Source: Kitasatospora phosalacinea
Lineage (GTDB): Bacteria > Actinomycetota > Actinomycetes > Streptomycetales > Streptomycetaceae
DNA length: 64,000 nucleotides
Assembly (NCBI RefSeq): GCF_000717185.1
Contig: NZ_JNYE01000004.1
Span: 62,001 to 126,000, forward strand
Reading direction: 5' to 3'
The notes beneath the pieces were generated by a model, which was not told the origin of the DNA, did no database searches, and was given only the letters and a program-made list of their open reading frames with translations. The position numbers were made by a program, and so were the translations under genes. Of the stretch, positions 1 through 7,185 are shown piece by piece; position 1 is the first letter of the stretch; each line of letters opens with the position of its first letter.

Positions 1-1189
1 CGGTGACCTTGCCGTTCTGGACGGTGCTGACGCCCGCCGGGACGACGTAGTTGGCGCCGTTGTTGTTGTCCCAGGTGCCGTTGCCGTTGTTGAACGTCGC
101 CGCCATGGTGGCCGCGGAGCCCAGGTCGACGGTGCGCTTGTACCAGCCGGGGCAGGCGAGTGTCATGCCGATGCCCGGCGCCGCCGTCCACGCCCCGCCC
201 GCCGGGGCGTAGTGCAGGTTGACGATGCTCCAGCCGACCACGGCGGTCGAGTAGAACACGGTGGCGCTCTTCCCGGCCGGGGTGCTGCTGCTCGCGGACG
301 GGGACGGGCTGGCGGACGCGGAGGCGCTCGCGCTGGCCGACGCGGAGGGGGACGGGGACGCGGACGCGGACGCGCTGGCGCTCGCGCTCGGGCTGGGGCT
401 GGTGGTCGTGGCGCACGGGGCGGTGCTGCCGAGCACGCCGTCCTTGACCGTCACCACGCCCGTCCCGAGGGCGTAGTTCTTGCCGCCGTTGTTGTCCCAG
501 GTGCCGGAGCCGTTGTTGAAGGTCGCCTGCAGCCCGGTGGCCGTGCCCAGGTCGACGGTCTTCTTCACCCAGTCCGTGCAGGCCGCCTCCATCGCGACGC
601 CCGGCGCGGTGGTCCAGGTGCCGCCGTTGGGGGCGTAGTGCAGGTCGTAGGCCGACCAGTTGCGGGTCTTCGTGTAGTAGTAGACGGTCGCGCTCGCACC
701 GGTCGACGACTGGCTCGGGCTGGGGCTCGAACTCGGGCTGGTGGTACCGCCGTTGTCGGTGCCGCACGGGTCGCTGTGGGCGATCACGCCGTCCTTGACC
801 ACCACGGTTCCGGTGCCCAGGGCGTAGTTCTTGCCGCCGTTGTTGTCCCAGGTGCCGGAGCCGTTGTTGAAGGTCGCCTGCAGCCCGGTGGCCGCGCCCA
901 GGTCGACGGTCTTCTTCACCCAGTCGGTGCAGGCCGCCTCCATCGCGACGCCCGGCGCGGTGGTCCAACTGCCGCCGTCCGGGGCCCAGTGGAGGTCGTA
1001 CGCCGTCCAGTTGCGGGTCTTGGTGTAGTAGAAGACGGTGGCCGTGTTGCTACCGCCGGCCGTGGTGCCGGTCGCCGCGCTCGCGGTGACGCCGAGTTGG
1101 GCCGTGGACAGCAGGCCGGCGGTGAGTGCCGCCACTGCCGTGAGCACGACGGCGATGGGGCGCCGTCGGTGCCGTGCTCGTCTGGTCAA
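1..1189 (-). CDS. Secreted starch-binding protein, N-terminal part (three CBM25-like modules), partial
   Basis: The gene runs off the left edge, so only the first ~396 codons are present. I start it at a TTG (1189-1187) with GAGGGA a few bases upstream. The start opens with Arg-rich [10 protein letters not shown] and a hydrophobic stretch ending in an Ala-x-Ala site near residue 39, a Sec signal peptide. Three ~88-residue modules follow (about residues 48-137, 164-255 and 308-396), joined by Ser/Pro/Ala-rich linkers. Each has an aromatic strand (ATVFYYTK), a YDLHYAP segment, a W-x-x-x-PGV motif and the NNGSGTWDNNGG-x-NY core typical of family 25 carbohydrate-binding modules, which bind starch. 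The third module is cut by the window edge. The catalytic part, if any, lies outside; amylase-type hydrolases commonly carry such modules, but this is inference. A candidate promoter and maltose-regulon-like repeat precede it. Confidence 0.8.
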   Translation of the reverse strand, partial: MTRRARHRRRPIAVVLTAVAALTAGLLSTAQLGVTASAATGTTAGGSNTATVFYYTKTRNWTAYDLHWAPDGGSWTTAPGVAMEAACTDWVKKTVDLGAATGLQATFNNGSGTWDNNGGKNYALGTGTVVVKDGVIAHSDPCGTDNGGTTSPSSSPSPSQSSTGASATVYYYTKTRNWSAYDLHYAPNGGTWTTAPGVAMEAACTDWVKKTVDLGTATGLQATFNNGSGTWDNNGGKNYALGTGVVTVKDGVLGSTAPCATTTSPSPSASASASASASPSPSASASASASASASPSPSASSSTPAGKSATVFYSTAVVGWSIVNLHYAPAGGAWTAAPGIGMTLACPGWYKRTVDLGSAATMAATFNNGNGTWDNNNGANYVVPAGVSTVQNGKVT

Positions 1190-1258
1190 GGGGGTGTCCC
1201 TCGGTGCTGGGGCCGCGGGCGGTGGGGAACTGCCTCGCGGCAGGAATGGGTGGGGGAG

Positions 1259-1279
1259 TTTGCGCAAGAACTTGCAAGA
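1259..1279 (-). promoter_or_regulatory. Candidate MalR/Reg1-type operator (CTTGC repeats)
   Basis: Just downstream of the candidate -10 the minus strand carries CTTGCAAG, then TTC, then TTGCGCAA, giving two TTGC half-sites. CTTGCA-type direct and inverted repeats are known in promoters of the Streptomyces alpha-amylase/maltose regulon (MalR/Reg1). Its place before a starch-binding protein fits. The assignment rests on pattern similarity alone. Confidence 0.4.
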
Positions 1280-1288
1280 GCTTCCAGG

Positions 1289-1317
1289 AGGTTACTGAGG
1301 CATGACCTGCCTGTAAA
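1289..1317 (-). promoter_or_regulatory. Candidate promoter of the CBM25 gene
   Basis: Read on the minus strand, TTTACA (1317-1312) and TAACCT (1294-1289) are separated by 17 bp, a good match to a housekeeping-sigma promoter. The start codon is about 100 bp further downstream. Confidence 0.45.
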
Positions 1318-1403
1318 GACTCCCTGACGCCGCTCATTGGCGGACGATTCGACGGAAATCCACCCCACTCACCGAAAGATCTTTCCGCAACAACCAGGGC
1401 CAC

Positions 1404-1459
1404 CGCGTCGGCGTGCCGCGTCGGCGTGCCGCGTCGGCGTGCCGCGTCGGCGTGCCGCG
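1404..1459. repeat. 13-nt tandem repeat, about four copies
   Basis: Unit CGCGTCGGCGTGC repeats head to tail just before the hemerythrin-like gene. Together with the divergent promoter it fills the 306-bp gap between the two genes. No function is evident. Confidence 0.75.
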
Positions 1460-1495
1460 CCGGGGCGGGGTGGGGCGGGTGGTGAGACTGGCGGG

Positions 1496-1969
1496 ATGTG
1501 CCACTACTGCGGGTGCCGCGAGATTCCGCTCATCAAGGACTTCATCCGGGAGCACGAGGCCGCCACCGACCTGACCGGGGAGGTCGCCCGGCTGCTGGAG
1601 GCGGGCGACCTCGCTGCCGCGGGGGCGCTGCTGCCGCCGCTGGCCGCCGAGTTGGCCTCGCACTGGCGGGGCGAGGAGCAGGGGCTGTTCCGGGTGATGC
1701 GCGGGGATCCGGAGTTCGCCGCGTACATCGACGCCCTGGAGGCCGAGCACCGCGGACTGGCGGAGTTGCTGGCCGGCACGGACCTGGCATCGCCGACGGA
1801 CCGGGCGGCGCTGCTGACGGCGTTCGCGGAGTTGCGCGAGCACATCGCGAAGGAGGAGGACGGCCTGTTCCCGGCTTCGCTGATCGCCCTGACCGCCGCC
1901 GACTGGGACGCCTCGATGGCCGCCTGGCAGGAGGCCCACCCGGGCCGGCAACCCTCCGGACCCGGCTGA
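1496..1969 (+). CDS. Hemerythrin-like domain protein
   Basis: A 157-residue soluble protein predicted to be a four-helix hemerythrin-like bundle that binds a di-iron centre. His/Glu ligand-like positions occur in the usual order: REHEAA near residue 20, SHWRGEEQGLF near 58, EAEHRGL near 82 and EHIAKEEDGLFP near 115. The N-terminus MCHYCGC carries a C-x-x-C-x-C cluster, seen in several actinobacterial hemerythrins, that could bind metal or act in redox. I start at the ATG just before CHYCGC because the upstream in-frame extension is encoded by the 13-nt tandem repeat and looks non-coding. Members of this family have been linked to oxygen, iron or nitrosative stress sensing; the exact role here is unknown. 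Confidence 0.8.
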   Translation: MCHYCGCREIPLIKDFIREHEAATDLTGEVARLLEAGDLAAAGALLPPLAAELASHWRGEEQGLFRVMRGDPEFAAYIDALEAEHRGLAELLAGTDLASPTDRAALLTAFAELREHIAKEEDGLFPASLIALTAADWDASMAAWQEAHPGRQPSGPG

Positions 1970-2085
1970 GCGGCGCGTCCGGAGGCGGCGGCGCGGGGGC
2001 CCTGTTCGAGCTCCCGTCCCTGTGCGATCCTTTCCTGACAGTACGTCTCATGACGCGACGTCAGGTCGCCGGACACGGGGGTCCC

Positions 2086-2556
2086 ATGGGCAAGTCGTCC
2101 GAGCGCGCGCGCCTCGCCGCGGCCACCGCCGCCCACCGGGTGCTGCACCACATGGTGGTGGAGGGCGGTCGGGCACGCGACCTCCCGGCCGAGGTGGCGG
2201 CTGCCGGTCCGGCGCTGCCGGGGGTGCTGAACGCCTTCCTGCGCAACGTGATGGAGTTCGTCTTCGAGGGCTCCGAGCCGGTCGGGGAGATCAGCGCCTA
2301 CCTGGTCCGGTTGCAGCGCGCGTACCCCGCCGAGCTGCGGGTCCTGCAGCCGGAGCCGATGGCGGTGTTCGTCCGGGAGCAGATCGGGCCGGGTGCGCCG
2401 CCGCCGGGCGAGTCGCGCTTCCCGGTCAACGACGCCGTGGTGTTCCAGTCCCGGCTGATCGCCGAGTACACCGCCCGGCACCAGGGCTTCTCCCGCGAGC
2501 AGGTGGAGCTGTACCTGCGGGGGGCGATCGCCCGGTACGCGACCGGCGGCGCCTGA
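2086..2556 (+). CDS. Conserved hypothetical actinobacterial protein
   Basis: A 156-residue protein with no recognised domain. It is soluble and mostly helical with a charged N-terminus (MGKSSERARLAAATAAHRVLHH) and no signal peptide or membrane segment. A GGGGGTCCC stretch precedes the chosen ATG; an in-frame ATG at 2050 would add 12 residues. The C-terminal half (SRLIAEYTARHQGFSREQVELYLRG region) is amphipathic helix. Codon use is typical of the surroundings, so it is likely a real gene. It lies between a hemerythrin-like gene and a convergent PucR regulator. I cannot assign a function. Confidence 0.6.
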   Translation: MGKSSERARLAAATAAHRVLHHMVVEGGRARDLPAEVAAAGPALPGVLNAFLRNVMEFVFEGSEPVGEISAYLVRLQRAYPAELRVLQPEPMAVFVREQIGPGAPPPGESRFPVNDAVVFQSRLIAEYTARHQGFSREQVELYLRGAIARYATGGA

Positions 2557-2570
2557 GCGGGGCCGCCGCG

Positions 2571-2635
2571 GGTCACTCCGGCAGGTCACTCCGGCAGGTC
2601 ACTCCCGCGGGTCACTCCCGCGGGTCACTCCAGCG
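2571..2635. repeat. 13-nt tandem repeat, five copies, spanning the PucR stop codon
   Basis: Unit GGTCACTCCGGCA (variants GGTCACTCCCGCG and GGTCACTCCAGCG) repeats five times. The last unit contains the TCA that is the TGA stop of the minus-strand PucR gene, so the gene's 3' end lies in the array. Confidence 0.85.
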
Positions 2636-3845
2636 GGTCTCGGACCACTTCGGGCAGGTGCAGGACCGCCTGCAACGCGATGTACAACTCGGCGGAGTCC
2701 AGGCGCCGTTCGAGGGAGCGGCCGGAGAGCTGTTCGATCCGGCGGAGCCGGTAGCGGATGGTGTTGGGGTGGCAGTACAGCAGTTTGGCGGCCTTGTCGG
2801 CGGAGCCGTCGACGGCGAACCAGGTGGACATGGTGGTGAGGAGCTGTTCGCGCTGGCCCTCGGGGAGCTCCATGACGGCGCCGAGCACCTGGTTGCCGAT
2901 CCGGGAGGCGGTGGAGGGGGCGGAGGCGACCAGCATCGGCAGCGGATTGGCGTCGAAGAGGGTGACGGTCTCGTCGGGGCGGGCGGAGCTGGCGAGGGCG
3001 ACCTGGGCGAGGTGGAGGGCCTGCGGGGTCTGGTCGAGGCGGGTGTAGCAGGGGCTGACGCCGGCCCGGCGGACGGTCTGGCTGCGGAGGGTGTCGACGA
3101 GCAGGTCGATGGCGGCGGCGGCCCGCATCGAGACGATGCCGATGTGGGCGTCGGGGGTGAGCCGCCAGGCGGAGCCCATGTCGTGCTCGCGCAGGGTGGG
3201 TTCGATGTCGGGGAGGGCCTGCCGGGCGAGGCCGGGGGCGTGCGCGACGACGACGGCGAAGGTGCCGTCGTACGGGAGGGTGAGCATGTCGGCGGCTTCG
3301 AGGACGGAGCCGGGGTTGCCCATGCCGCCGCGCAGCACCACGTCGACCAGGGCGGAGCGCTCCTGGTCGCGGCGGACCATGAGCAGGGCGGTGGTCTCGT
3401 TGAAGGCGTTCATCATGGCGGTGGTGGACTCTTCGTTGAACCGCCAGACGTCGGTGGCCATCTGCACGAGCTCCTCGCTGGTGGCGAGGCCGTGGCGCAG
3501 GGATTCGGCGGCCATCGTCTCCCAGAGGTGGGCGAAGCCGATCCGGAAGGCGGACTGCACGGTGGCGGCGGGGACGCCCTGTTCGGCGCGGAGCCGTCCG
3601 GTGCGGCGGGGGGCCTCCAGGCAGAGGCCGTCCTCGTGGGCGAGGCGGCGCAGGGTGAACTCGAGGTTGCTGCGGACGGATTCGGCGAGGTCCCCGGCGG
3701 GCAGCGGCCCGGCGCTGCGGTAGACGGCCATGGTGTCGCGGATGCGGCGGACCGTTTCCTCGGTGAGCACGGCGAGCCGGTCCAGCAGGTGGCCGGCCAG
3801 TCGCGCGGCCGAGTCGACCGGCGCGTCGGTGAGTCGGGTGCCCAT
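2625..3845 (-). CDS. PucR/CdaR-family transcriptional regulator
   Basis: A 406-residue soluble regulator. The C-terminus carries the PucR-type helix-turn-helix, with AAKLLYCHPNTIRYRLRRIEQ near residues 350-375. The centre (about 170-310) looks like the GGDEF-like sensor domain usual in this family, and the N-terminus is a helical RsbRD-like region (about 1-160). In other bacteria such proteins control catabolic genes in response to small metabolites. It stands alone between convergent and divergent neighbours, so its target is not clear from context. The ATG start follows from the MGTRLTDAP N-terminus. The stop codon lies in the final copy of a 13-nt tandem array. Confidence 0.85.
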   Translation of the reverse strand: MGTRLTDAPVDSAARLAGHLLDRLAVLTEETVRRIRDTMAVYRSAGPLPAGDLAESVRSNLEFTLRRLAHEDGLCLEAPRRTGRLRAEQGVPAATVQSAFRIGFAHLWETMAAESLRHGLATSEELVQMATDVWRFNEESTTAMMNAFNETTALLMVRRDQERSALVDVVLRGGMGNPGSVLEAADMLTLPYDGTFAVVVAHAPGLARQALPDIEPTLREHDMGSAWRLTPDAHIGIVSMRAAAAIDLLVDTLRSQTVRRAGVSPCYTRLDQTPQALHLAQVALASSARPDETVTLFDANPLPMLVASAPSTASRIGNQVLGAVMELPEGQREQLLTTMSTWFAVDGSADKAAKLLYCHPNTIRYRLRRIEQLSGRSLERRLDSAELYIALQAVLHLPEVVRDPLE

Positions 3846-4160
3846 GCGGCGAGCCTAGGCGCGCGGGGCGGGGCGTCCGGTCGGGGCGGGGGCGCGGGGC
3901 GGGGCGGGTACGCCGTGGGGTGCCGGGACGGGCGGTGACCGCACGGCCGTTCCACGGGTGAGGGCGGGGGCGGGTGTTGACGGTGCGTCGGGCCGTTGGG
4001 GGGAGGGTTTTGTCGCGGCCCACAGGCGGGGGCGGGGCGGGGCTGTTCGTCCGGACAGCGTTGGCGCCCGGTGGGCCCGCGGGTGCGCCGGGCGGCTCTA
4101 GTCTCCTGCTCAGACCAGCCCGGGCCCGCCGGGCCGGACCGAGTGGAGAAGGCACCCGTG
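3846..4160. other. Intergenic region between divergent PucR and SsgA-like genes
   Basis: About 315 bp of very GC-rich DNA that should hold both divergent promoters. I see no clear -35/-10 pair or operator. A good ribosome site (GGAGAAGG) lies just before the SsgA-like gene. Confidence 0.4.
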
Positions 4161-4622
4161 ATGGAGAGCCCCGCCGACCTGCGCCTGGACCTGGTGATGG
4201 ATCTGCTGCTGTCGCCGGAGGAGGCCTTCCCGGTCCCGGCGCGGCTGGCGTACTCCCCCGACGACCCGTACGCGGTGCACGTCGCCTTCCACGTCGACTC
4301 GGCGCAGCCGATCGGCTGGTTCTTCGCCCGGGAGCTGCTGGTGCAGGGGCTGCTGCGGCCGACGGGGCTGGGCGACGTACGGGTGTGGCCGGCGGTGGTG
4401 GACGGGCGGCGGATGGTGACGCTGATGCTGTGCTCGCCGGAGGGGGACGCCTTCCTGCAGGCTCCGGCGGCCCGGGTGGCGGCCTGGATGCGGCAGACGC
4501 TGCGCCTGGTGCCGCCGGGAGGGGCGGCGGAGCGGGCCCGGGTGGAGCGGGCGCTGGCGACGCTGTTCGCGGCGGGCGGGGCGGCCGGTCCGGGGGTCCG
4601 CCCCACCCTCAATGACATGTGA
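4161..4622 (+). CDS. SsgA-like sporulation and cell-division protein (first of two)
   Basis: A 153-residue protein of the SsgA-like (SALP) family, found only in sporulating actinobacteria, where members help place division septa and remodel peptidoglycan in aerial hyphae. The family pattern is clear: LRLDLVMDLLLSPEEAFPVPARLAYSPDDPYAVHVAFH at the N-terminus, then the WFFARELLVQGL motif near residue 55, and a VTLMLCSPEGDAFLQAP strand-loop near 95. The length is usual for the family. GGAGAAGG precedes the ATG; a GTG three bases earlier is possible. A second SALP lies at 32551. Which SALP subgroup this is cannot be told by eye. Confidence 0.88.
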   Translation: MESPADLRLDLVMDLLLSPEEAFPVPARLAYSPDDPYAVHVAFHVDSAQPIGWFFARELLVQGLLRPTGLGDVRVWPAVVDGRRMVTLMLCSPEGDAFLQAPAARVAAWMRQTLRLVPPGGAAERARVERALATLFAAGGAAGPGVRPTLNDM

Positions 4623-4646
4623 TATTTTACATAGCGCCCATGGGGA

Positions 4647-4691
4647 CGCCCCCGGGAGCGCCGGAGCCTGTGCCCCGCACTCCCGGGGGCG
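4647..4691. terminator. Hairpin between convergent SsgA-like and lipoprotein genes
   Basis: Perfect 12-bp arms CGCCCCCGGGAG (4647-4658) and CTCCCGGGGGCG (4680-4691) flank a 21-base loop between two convergent genes. It probably ends transcription in both directions. Confidence 0.55.
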
Positions 4692-4698
4692 GCGACCG

Positions 4699-5493
4699 TC
4701 AGACGCAGTCCTTGAACGCGGTGCAGGCGGGCTTGCCGAGGGCGTCGGAGAGGGCCTGCCGGTCGGTGGGCGCGGTCCAGGCGGTCTTCGGGCGGGCGCC
4801 CGCGGGGAGGTCGGCGCGCAGGGTGAGTTCGGCGATCGAGCCGCGGTTGCTGACCAGGAACTCGTGCACCACGACGGTGCTGCCGTCCGCCTGCGGGAGG
4901 GTGACGTCGGCGAACAGGTGGTCCGCGTCCTCCCCGATGACGGTGACCTCGGCGCCGGGGGCGGTCTCGGCGCAGTCCTTCACCCCCTGCGCGAAGACGC
5001 CCATCAGGGCGTAGGTGGTCTGGATGACGCCGCTGCTGTCCGCGCCGGAGCCGTAGCTGGCGATGGTCTCGTCGGCCTTCCAGTCGCCGCTCGCCCCGCC
5101 CAGCGAGGCGGTCTCCACCATCGCGACCTCGGCGTGGTACTCGTCGCGCCGGGTGTGGCAGAGCGTCTCGATCTGGAGCTTGCCCTGCTCGCCGAGCACC
5201 TTGGCGGGGCCGGGCGCACTCCAGTGCAGCGCGGCGTTCAGCGGCACCGCCTTCGGGTCCACCCACACCCCGGCGGGCAGCCGCCCGGCCTTCCCCGGCG
5301 TGGCCGCGGCCTCGGAGGCGGCGGGGGTCTTCGCGGCGGGGGTCTTCGCGGCGGCGGGCGCGCTGGGGACGGCGGTCGGCGCGCCGGACGCAGCGGAGTC
5401 ACCGGTGTCGGTGCCCTCGGGGTCGCAGGCCGACAGGAGGGCGACAGCGGAGAGGCAGGCCACCGTGGCGGCGGCGAGACGGAGCGAACGCAC
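4699..5493 (-). CDS. Secreted lipoprotein of unknown function
   Basis: A 264-residue predicted lipoprotein. The start is a GTG at 5493 giving VRSLRLAAATVACLSAVALLSAC, a lipoprotein signal with lipobox LSAC (Cys near 23). A low-complexity Ala/Pro/Lys/Thr spacer (about residues 40-75) leads to a ~190-residue globular domain with four Cys (LCHTRRDE, VKDCAE, KPACTAFKDC) that could form disulfides outside the cell. The sequence right after the lipobox Cys (DPEGTD) is nearly the same as in the lipoprotein at 8956, suggesting common ancestry of the leaders. It lies just downstream of a muramidase-like gene on the same strand. No enzyme motif is recognised. Confidence 0.75.
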   Translation of the reverse strand: MRSLRLAAATVACLSAVALLSACDPEGTDTGDSAASGAPTAVPSAPAAAKTPAAKTPAASEAAATPGKAGRLPAGVWVDPKAVPLNAALHWSAPGPAKVLGEQGKLQIETLCHTRRDEYHAEVAMVETASLGGASGDWKADETIASYGSGADSSGVIQTTYALMGVFAQGVKDCAETAPGAEVTVIGEDADHLFADVTLPQADGSTVVVHEFLVSNRGSIAELTLRADLPAGARPKTAWTAPTDRQALSDALGKPACTAFKDCV

Positions 5494-5582
5494 GTGTATC
5501 CCTGGGGAGTTCGAGAACGGTGGAAGGGGTGGGCGGCCGGTGGGCGGCGCCCCCGCCGCACACCGGACCCGCCCGGGGTGGG

Positions 5583-6599
5583 TCAGTAGCCCGCGTGCGG
5601 GCGGTTCGGGTCGGCCTGCTGCACCTTGGCCTTCAGGTCGTGCCCGTCCGCCGCGACGCGGTAGGTGCTGCGGATGTAGGTCATGGCCGCCGCGACGTTG
5701 GCCACCGGGTCGTAGATGTCGGTGGAGGTGCCCTTGACGTGGTTGGCCGCGAAGGTCTCCGGGACGCACTGCCAGCCGCCGCGCGAGCACCCGGCCGGCT
5801 TGCCGTCCCCGACGGTCGCGCCGCGCGCGTTGCTGTCCCAGGCGTTGACCTGCGAGCCGGGCGCGTTGTACGTGGACTCGCGGGAGGCGATGGTCAGCAT
5901 GCCCTCCGTCCACGCCGCGCGGGCCTTCGGGTCGGTGACGCCCATCGCGTCCAGCGCCCGGGAGATGTACTCGCGGCAGGCGGCCTCGCCGCTGCGGTAC
6001 TTCCCCGCGCCGTCGTAGGTCACCTGGCCGACCTTGATCGCGCCCTCGTGCGACACGGTCGGCGCCGGGTCGTGGCCGCCGCTGCCGTGGCCGCCGCTGC
6101 CGCCGTGGCCGCCACCGGCGGGCTTCTTCGGGGCGGCGGGCGTCGGTGCGCCGGGCTTCTTCGGGCCGGTGGGCGCGGGGGCGGGCGCGGCGCCGCCGGG
6201 CTTCTTCGGGGCGGTCGGCTGCCCGGGGCGGGCGCCCCCGCCGGGCTTGGCGAGGCCCTCGCGGGCGCGCCGCTCGGCCTCCGCGTACTGCTTGGCGATG
6301 CTGCCGAGCTTGGCGACGTCGGCGCCGAGGTTCCTGGTGAGCTCGTTCTTGGCGGCCTCCAGGGTCGCCATCCGCTGCTGGACCGCCTCGACCCGCTCGC
6401 GCACCCGGGCGACCACCACGCCGAAGCCGACGACGTTGCCGAGGGCACCGGCCGCGAGGTCGGTGGCGACGGCCTTGGCCATCACGCCCTTGATCCGGCC
6501 GGTCCGTTCGGACAGTTCGCCCATCCGCTGCTGGATCGACCGGAAGTCCTGCTGGATCTTCGCGAGTTCACCGAGTTCGTAGCCGAAGCCCGCTGCCAT
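5583..6599 (-). CDS. Lytic-transglycosylase-like protein with helical N-terminal domain
   Basis: A 338-residue protein. Residues 1-125 are predicted long helices or coiled coil (KIQQDFRSIQQRMGEL; RVRERVEAVQQRMATLEAAKNELTRNLG). A Pro/Lys/Gly/His-rich linker follows (about 120-185). The C-terminal ~140 residues resemble a soluble lytic transglycosylase/lysozyme-like fold, with candidate catalytic Glu241 in IASREST and the GGWQCVPETFAANHV and DPVANVAAAMTYI segments usual in actinobacterial SLT domains. It should cleave peptidoglycan. No Sec or Tat signal is seen, so export by a type VII (WXG100-like) route or action inside the cell are alternatives. I chose the ATG at 6599 because GGGGGG sits well before it; an in-frame ATG at 6626 would add nine residues. 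Confidence 0.72.
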   Translation of the reverse strand: MAAGFGYELGELAKIQQDFRSIQQRMGELSERTGRIKGVMAKAVATDLAAGALGNVVGFGVVVARVRERVEAVQQRMATLEAAKNELTRNLGADVAKLGSIAKQYAEAERRAREGLAKPGGGARPGQPTAPKKPGGAAPAPAPTGPKKPGAPTPAAPKKPAGGGHGGSGGHGSGGHDPAPTVSHEGAIKVGQVTYDGAGKYRSGEAACREYISRALDAMGVTDPKARAAWTEGMLTIASRESTYNAPGSQVNAWDSNARGATVGDGKPAGCSRGGWQCVPETFAANHVKGTSTDIYDPVANVAAAMTYIRSTYRVAADGHDLKAKVQQADPNRPHAGY

Positions 6600-6861
6600 T
6601 CCGTGTCCCCCCGTAGGACTTGACATCCGCTCAGGTCGTTTATCCCATCACACCGCGTCGCGGCGCAATCGCCCAGGGCCCCGGACCGGGTCGCCTGCGT
6701 ACCCTTTGCCCGGCTTGTGCAAACCTGCCGGTCAGGGGCCCGTCGAGATGCCGGAGCGCGCGGGGCGCGCGATCATGGCAGGTGCGGACCGTCCCGTCGG
6801 CGGGCCGTGCACGGTCCACCGCCGCAGACCGCCGGCGCCCGACCGGAAAGGCTGGGTATCG

Positions 6862-7131
6862 ATGTTCCAAATCATCTGGATTCTGCTGATCGGCCTCGTC
6901 CTGGGCCTACTCGCCAAATTGATCCTGCGCGGGCCGCAGTCCATCCCCTGGTGGCTGACCATGCTGCTCGGTGCGGCCGGCGCCCTGGTCGGAAACCTGG
7001 TGTCCGGCTGGATCGGCGTCCGGCACACCGGGGGGATCGACTGGATCAGGCACCTCCTGCAGATCGGGTTCGCCGTCCTCTTCGTGGGGCTGGTCGCCCC
7101 GGCCTGGAGCAGGTCACGCACCAGCAGGTAG
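6862..7131 (+). CDS. GlsB/YeaQ/YmgE family stress-response membrane protein
   Basis: An 89-residue integral membrane protein with three hydrophobic segments (about residues 2-19, 31-49 and 64-81). It has the Gly-rich family pattern: LIGLVLGLLAKLI at the N-terminus and LLGAAGALVGNLVSGW in the middle. Members of the transglycosylase-associated/GlsB family are often stress induced; no enzyme activity is established. The ATG is preceded by GGAAAGG at slightly long spacing. The gene ends 10 bp before a strong bidirectional hairpin. Confidence 0.8.
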   Translation: MFQIIWILLIGLVLGLLAKLILRGPQSIPWWLTMLLGAAGALVGNLVSGWIGVRHTGGIDWIRHLLQIGFAVLFVGLVAPAWSRSRTSR

Positions 7132-7140
7132 CCCGTACGG

Positions 7141-7182
7141 CGCACGGCCCGGCCCGGCCTCCCGGAGGGGCCGGGCCGTGCG
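7141..7182. terminator. Bidirectional terminator hairpin
   Basis: Perfect 15-bp arms CGCACGGCCCGGCCC (7141-7155) and GGGCCGGGCCGTGCG (7168-7182) lie between the convergent GlsB-like and TPR-like genes. Confidence 0.75.
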
Positions 7183-7185
7183 TCG

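Noticed and set aside
1337..1495. N-terminal extension of the hemerythrin-like protein
   Set aside because: It is encoded by the 13-nt tandem repeats (CRVGVPRR-like peptide) and does not fit the domain; ATG 1496 starts the conserved part.
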